Shown piece by piece: positions 59,863 to 64,000 of a stretch of 64,000 nt of DNA. The translations under genes were made by a program, and so were the position numbers. The DNA is from Gemmatimonadota bacterium. GTDB lineage: Bacteria > Gemmatimonadota > Gemmatimonadetes > Gemmatimonadales > GWC2-71-9. Positions within the stretch are counted from its first letter, which is position 1. Each line of letters starts with the position of its first letter. Under the pieces are notes generated by a model. That model ran no database searches and was not told the origin of the DNA. It saw only the letters and a program-made list of their open reading frames with translations. The stretch is taken from the NCBI GenBank assembly GCA_003222055.1, contig QHUT01000067.1:23122-87121 (forward strand), in the 5' to 3' direction.

Positions 59863-61662
59863 ATGCGCCAGGATCACATCCGCAACTTCTGCATCGTGGC
59901 CCACATCGACCACGGGAAGTCGACGCTGGCCGACCGGCTGATCGAGCTCACGGGCACGCTGGACAAGCGGCTGATGCGGGAGCAGGTGCTGGACACGATG
60001 GATCTGGAGCGCGAGCGCGGCATCACGATCAAGCTCAACGCCGTCCGCATGAACTACCATTCGCGGGACGGCGGCATCTACGAGCTGAACCTGATCGATA
60101 CGCCCGGCCACGTGGACTTCACCTACGAGGTGTCGCGGTCGCTGCAGGCGTGCGAGGGGGCGATCCTGGTGGTCGACGCCTCCCAGGGCATCCAGGCGCA
60201 GACCATCTCCAACCTGTTCCTGGCCCTGGACGCCGGGCTCGAGATCATCCCGGTGCTCAACAAGATCGACCTGCCGGGAGCCGAGCCCGATCGGCGGGCG
60301 CTGGAAATCCACGAGCTGATCGGGGCGAAACCGGAGGAGATCCTCCGCATCTCGGCCAAGGAGGGCACGAACGTGCCCGAGCTGCTCGAGGCCGTGGTGC
60401 GCCGCATCCCCGCGCCCCGGGGTACGGCCGAGGCGCCGCTGCGCGCGCTGATCTTCGACTCGTACTACGACCGCTATCGCGGCGCCATTCCCAGCATCCG
60501 CGTGGCGGACGGCACGATCCGGCCCGGCATGAAGATCGCCTTCGGGGCGCACCGGGAAGACCTGTACGAGGTGGACGAGGTCGGCTACCTGCAGCTCGGC
60601 CACAAGCCCACGGAGCAGCTCGAGGCGGGGGAAGTCGGGTACTTCGTCGCCAACGTGCGCGGCGTGCGCGAGACCCGTCCCGGGGACACCGTGCTCGACG
60701 CCGAGCACGCGGACGTGGCGCTCTTGCCCGGCTACCGCGACATCAAGTCGATGGTGTTCGCCGGGCTGTACCCGACGGAGCCGAACCAGTTCGAGGAGCT
60801 GCGCGACGCGCTCGCCAAGCTGCAGCTCAACGACGCGTCGCTGCATTACGAGCCCGAATCGTCCGTGGCGCTGGGCTTCGGGTTCCGCTGCGGGTTCCTC
60901 GGTCTCTTGCACATGGAGATCGTGCGCGAGCGGCTCGAGCGGGAGTTCAATCTCGACCTGATCAGCACCGTCCCGAACGTGGAATATCACGTCCATAAGA
61001 CCGACGGCACCATGGATCTGGTCGAGAACCCGAGTCTCTTGCCGCACGGCTCGGCCGTCGATCGCATCGAGGAGCCGTACGTGAAGGCGCGGATCGTCGC
61101 GCCGGCGGAATACATCGGCGCGATCATGAAGCTGGGACAGGAGCGCCGCGGCGTGTACGGGGGCATGCACTACGTGGACCCGACCCGCGTGGACTTCACC
61201 TGGGAGTTCCCGCTTGCCGAAATCATCCTCGATTTCTACGACAAGCTGAAGACGATTTCGCGCGGCTATGCCTCGCTGGACTACGAGTTCCTGGAGTACC
61301 GGCCCTCCGACCTCGTCAAGCTCGACATGCTGCTCAACGGCGATGCAGTGGACGCGTTTTCGGTGATCATCCACCGGGACAAGGCCTACGAGTGGGGAAA
61401 GAAAATCGCCGAGAAGCTGCGCGAGCTGATCCCGCGACAGCTGTTCGAGGTGGTGATTCAGGCCGCGATCGGCACGAAGGTGATCGCACGGGAGACGATC
61501 CGCCCGCTGCGCAAGAACGTGACGGCGAAATGCTACGGCGGCGACGTGACACGCAAGCGCAAGCTGCTCGAGAAACAGAAGGAGGGGAAGAAGCGGATGA
61601 AGCAGGTAGGCACGGTGGAGATCCCCCAGGAAGCGTTCTTGGCGGTCTTGCAGGTTGACTAG
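59863..61662 (+). CDS. lepA: Elongation factor 4
   Basis: [58 protein letters not shown]-terminal [25 protein letters not shown]. Confidence 0.98.
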   Translation: MRQDHIRNFCIVAHIDHGKSTLADRLIELTGTLDKRLMREQVLDTMDLERERGITIKLNAVRMNYHSRDGGIYELNLIDTPGHVDFTYEVSRSLQACEGAILVVDASQGIQAQTISNLFLALDAGLEIIPVLNKIDLPGAEPDRRALEIHELIGAKPEEILRISAKEGTNVPELLEAVVRRIPAPRGTAEAPLRALIFDSYYDRYRGAIPSIRVADGTIRPGMKIAFGAHREDLYEVDEVGYLQLGHKPTEQLEAGEVGYFVANVRGVRETRPGDTVLDAEHADVALLPGYRDIKSMVFAGLYPTEPNQFEELRDALAKLQLNDASLHYEPESSVALGFGFRCGFLGLLHMEIVRERLEREFNLDLISTVPNVEYHVHKTDGTMDLVENPSLLPHGSAVDRIEEPYVKARIVAPAEYIGAIMKLGQERRGVYGGMHYVDPTRVDFTWEFPLAEIILDFYDKLKTISRGYASLDYEFLEYRPSDLVKLDMLLNGDAVDAFSVIIHRDKAYEWGKKIAEKLRELIPRQLFEVVIQAAIGTKVIARETIRPLRKNVTAKCYGGDVTRKRKLLEKQKEGKKRMKQVGTVEIPQEAFLAVLQVD

Positions 61663-62668
61663 CCTCGTCATCCAGACCGCGTTTCTCGGGGACGTCGTGC
61701 TCACGACGCCGCTGCTCGAAGCCCTCGCGGGGCGGCACGGGCCGGTGGACGTCGTGACCACCCCCGCCGCGGCGCCGCTCCTCGAGACGCACCCCGCCGT
61801 CCGGCAGGTGATCCCCTACGACAAGAAAGGCCGCGATCGCGGCCTGGGAGGGTTGTTCCGACTCGCCCGCACCCTGCGGGCGGAGCGGTATGAATGGGCG
61901 TATCTTCCGCATCGCTCCCTGCGGACGGCGCTGGCGGCGTGGATCGCCCGCATCCCGCGGCGGGTCGGCTTCCACGACGGCTGGCGGTGGCTCTACACGG
62001 ACGTACGCAGCCGCGCGACCGAGAGTCACGAGATCGACCGGCTGCTGGCGCTGGCCGGCGCCGACACACGGCTCGCGCGGCCGTCGCTGCACATCACCAT
62101 CGCCGACACCGCGGCGACGGAGGGCTTCCTGCGCGAGCACGGGATCGGTGCGGACTTCATCGCGCTCGCGCCGGGATCGATCTGGGGCTCGAAGCGGTGG
62201 CCCTATTATAGAGAGCTGGCGGAGCGGCTGGCCGGCAACGGGGCGATCGTGGTCGTCGGCGGGCCGGAGGACGCAGGGCTGGCCCAGGACATCGTGAAGG
62301 CAGTGGAGGGCGGCGGAGGACGGTGGAGGGCGGCGAGTGGGTGCGGCACGCTGACACTCCGCCAATCCGCCGAGGTGATCCGGCGTGCGGCGGTGCTGGT
62401 GACGAACGACAGCGCCCCGTTGCATTTCGCGCAGGCTGTCGACACGCCGACGGTGGCGATCTTCGGATCGACGGTGCCGGCCTTCGGGTTCGGGCCGCGC
62501 GGACCGCGGGACCAGGTGGTCGGGCTCGACGGCCTCCCGTGCCGCCCCTGCTCGGCGCACGGCCCGCCCAGTTGCCCGCTGGGCCATCACCGCTGCATGC
62601 GCTCGCTGACCGTGGAAGACGTGCTTCACGCCATCGAGGAGACCGGTGCGCTACGTCGTCGGGATTGA
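61655..62668 (+). CDS. Glycosyltransferase family 9 (heptosyltransferase-like)
   Basis: [82 protein letters not shown]. Confidence 0.92.
   Translation: MTSLVIQTAFLGDVVLTTPLLEALAGRHGPVDVVTTPAAAPLLETHPAVRQVIPYDKKGRDRGLGGLFRLARTLRAERYEWAYLPHRSLRTALAAWIARIPRRVGFHDGWRWLYTDVRSRATESHEIDRLLALAGADTRLARPSLHITIADTAATEGFLREHGIGADFIALAPGSIWGSKRWPYYRELAERLAGNGAIVVVGGPEDAGLAQDIVKAVEGGGGRWRAASGCGTLTLRQSAEVIRRAAVLVTNDSAPLHFAQAVDTPTVAIFGSTVPAFGFGPRGPRDQVVGLDGLPCRPCSAHGPPSCPLGHHRCMRSLTVEDVLHAIEETGALRRRD
62303..62335. repeat. Direct repeat GTGGAGGGCGGCG x2 (20-bp period) inside the GT9 gene
   Basis: 62303-62315 and 62323-62335; encodes [13 protein letters not shown] insertion. Confidence 0.75.
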
Positions 62669-63611
62669 CATCGGCGGAACGAACATCGTCGCGGGCACCG
62701 TGGCCGAAGACGGCTCGGAGCTCCTGGGCCTGGTCTCGGAGCCGACCTTCTCGGAGCAGGGCGCCGACGCCGTGCTGACCCGTATCGTGAAGTTGACGCG
62801 CGCGTCGATGGCGACGGCGCGCGGCAAGGAGATCGCCGGCGTCGGCATCGGATCGCCCGGCCCGCTCGACACCAAAACCGGCGTCGTGCTGCTCACGCCC
62901 AACCTCGGCTGGACGAATTTTCCGCTGCGCGACCGGCTCACGCAGGCGCTGGGGCTGCCCGCCACGCTCGACAACGACGCCAACTGCGCCATCTTCGGCG
63001 AGTGGTGGCGGGGCGCGGCGCGCGGCGCCGACTACGTCGTCGGCCTCACGATCGGCACGGGGATCGGCGGGGGCATCGTGCTCGGGGGCCAGGTCTACCG
63101 GGGCGCGTCCGACATCGCCGGCGAGATCGGGCACATGACCATCGACTCGACCGGGCGGCTCTGCAAGTGCGGCAACTACGGCTGCCTCGAGGCGTACGCC
63201 TCGGGCCCGGCGATCGCGGCCCGGGCGGTCGAGGGGATCAGGCCGGGCGCGGACACGTCCCTCCCCACGTATGTGAACGGCGATCTCTCGAAGATCACCG
63301 CCCAGCTGGTGTACGAGGCGGCGCACGACGGCGACGACTACGCCCGGGAAGTGGTGAAGGACACCGCCAAGTTCCTGGGCGCGGGCGTCGCCAGCATCAT
63401 CAACATCTTCAACCCCGAGGTGGTGGTCATCTGCGGCGGCGTCACCCTCGCGGGAGACCGCTTGTTCGAGCCGCTGCGGGCGGAGGTGCGACGGCGTGCG
63501 TTCAAGCCCGCCGTGGAGATATGCCGGATCGTCCCCGGCGAGCTGACGGGTACCGCCGGCGTGTACGGCGCGGCCGCGGTGTTCATCAAGCACACGTGGG
63601 GGCGCGTGTGA
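62646..63611 (+). CDS. ROK family sugar kinase (glucokinase-like)
   Basis: [71 protein letters not shown]. Confidence 0.94.
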   Translation: MRYVVGIDIGGTNIVAGTVAEDGSELLGLVSEPTFSEQGADAVLTRIVKLTRASMATARGKEIAGVGIGSPGPLDTKTGVVLLTPNLGWTNFPLRDRLTQALGLPATLDNDANCAIFGEWWRGAARGADYVVGLTIGTGIGGGIVLGGQVYRGASDIAGEIGHMTIDSTGRLCKCGNYGCLEAYASGPAIAARAVEGIRPGADTSLPTYVNGDLSKITAQLVYEAAHDGDDYAREVVKDTAKFLGAGVASIINIFNPEVVVICGGVTLAGDRLFEPLRAEVRRRAFKPAVEICRIVPGELTGTAGVYGAAAVFIKHTWGRV

Positions 63612-64000
63612 AGCGGGTCGGCGTGATCGGGTCGATGGTGTGGGACACGATCTACGGGCGCGACCCGGCGCGACCCGCGATCGAGGAGTGGGGGGGCATC
63701 TCGTACTCGCTCGCCGCGCTCGACGCCACGCTGCGTGACGACTGGCAGATCGTGCCTCTGGTGAAGGTCGGCCGCGACCTGGCGGCGCGGGCGAACGAGT
63801 TCCTCGGCACGCTGCACCACGTGGCCCCGGGGGCGCGCTTCCTGGAGGTGCCGGCGCCGAACAACCGGGTCACGCTACGCTATTACCAGACCGAGCGCCG
63901 CTGCGAGCAGATGTCGGGCGGCGTGCCCCCGTGGACCTGGCCGGAGCTCGGGCCCCAGGTGCGCGACCTGGACGCGCTGTACGTGAACTTCATCTCCGGC
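63608..64000 (+). CDS. PfkB-like carbohydrate kinase, 3' truncated by window edge
   Basis: GTG overlapping ROK stop; VKRVGVIGSMVWDTIYGRDPARPAIEEWGGISYSLAAL. Confidence 0.7.
   Translation, partial: MKRVGVIGSMVWDTIYGRDPARPAIEEWGGISYSLAALDATLRDDWQIVPLVKVGRDLAARANEFLGTLHHVAPGARFLEVPAPNNRVTLRYYQTERRCEQMSGGVPPWTWPELGPQVRDLDALYVNFISG

Noticed and set aside
59833-61761. 642-aa ORF antisense to lepA
   Set aside because: Shadow ORF from high GC; composition has no domain signature and overlaps a near-certain lepA

Overview
High-GC bacterial chromosomal window, possibly Gemmatimonadota-like (style inference only). Left part (~1-31 kb): an exopolysaccharide/capsule cluster with GNAT and polysaccharide deacetylase genes, five or more glycosyltransferases, asparagine synthetase-like amidotransferase, O-antigen ligase, SGNH hydrolases, a carbamoyltransferase/SxtJ/DUF5989 module, methyltransferase, LMW-PTP and NAD-sugar epimerase. 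Embedded in it (18.8-28.1 kb) is a tandem family of secreted lipoproteins built from BIG2-like and Cys-containing FN3-like repeats plus a shared C-terminal ~230-aa domain. Two of these genes have 5' leaders that I read as c-di-GMP-I (GEMM) riboswitches: three well-conserved copies, two of them in tandem, plus a degenerate fourth. A fourth paralog has an unrelated leader with a possible H-type pseudoknot and a competing hairpin. Several EPS transcription units also carry GGCACG-N4-TTGC (sigma-54 type) sequences, so the locus may have two control layers: RpoN for polysaccharide synthesis and c-di-GMP riboswitches for surface proteins. Right part (~31-64 kb) is mostly housekeeping: hybrid histidine kinase, an FMN reductase/ATP-grasp/LLM monooxygenase cassette, tRNA-Ile with a duplicated 5' half, typA, subtilase, CDF transporter, CorC/HlyC, pdxA-surA-ppiC-mfd-BatA-DUF58, M28 peptidase, a short Rho, lepA, GT9, ROK kinase and a partial PfkB kinase. 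Repeat-derived insertions sit inside mfd, pdxA and the GT9 gene. No CRISPR array, transposase, integrase or rRNA was seen. All calls are by eye; no searches were run.
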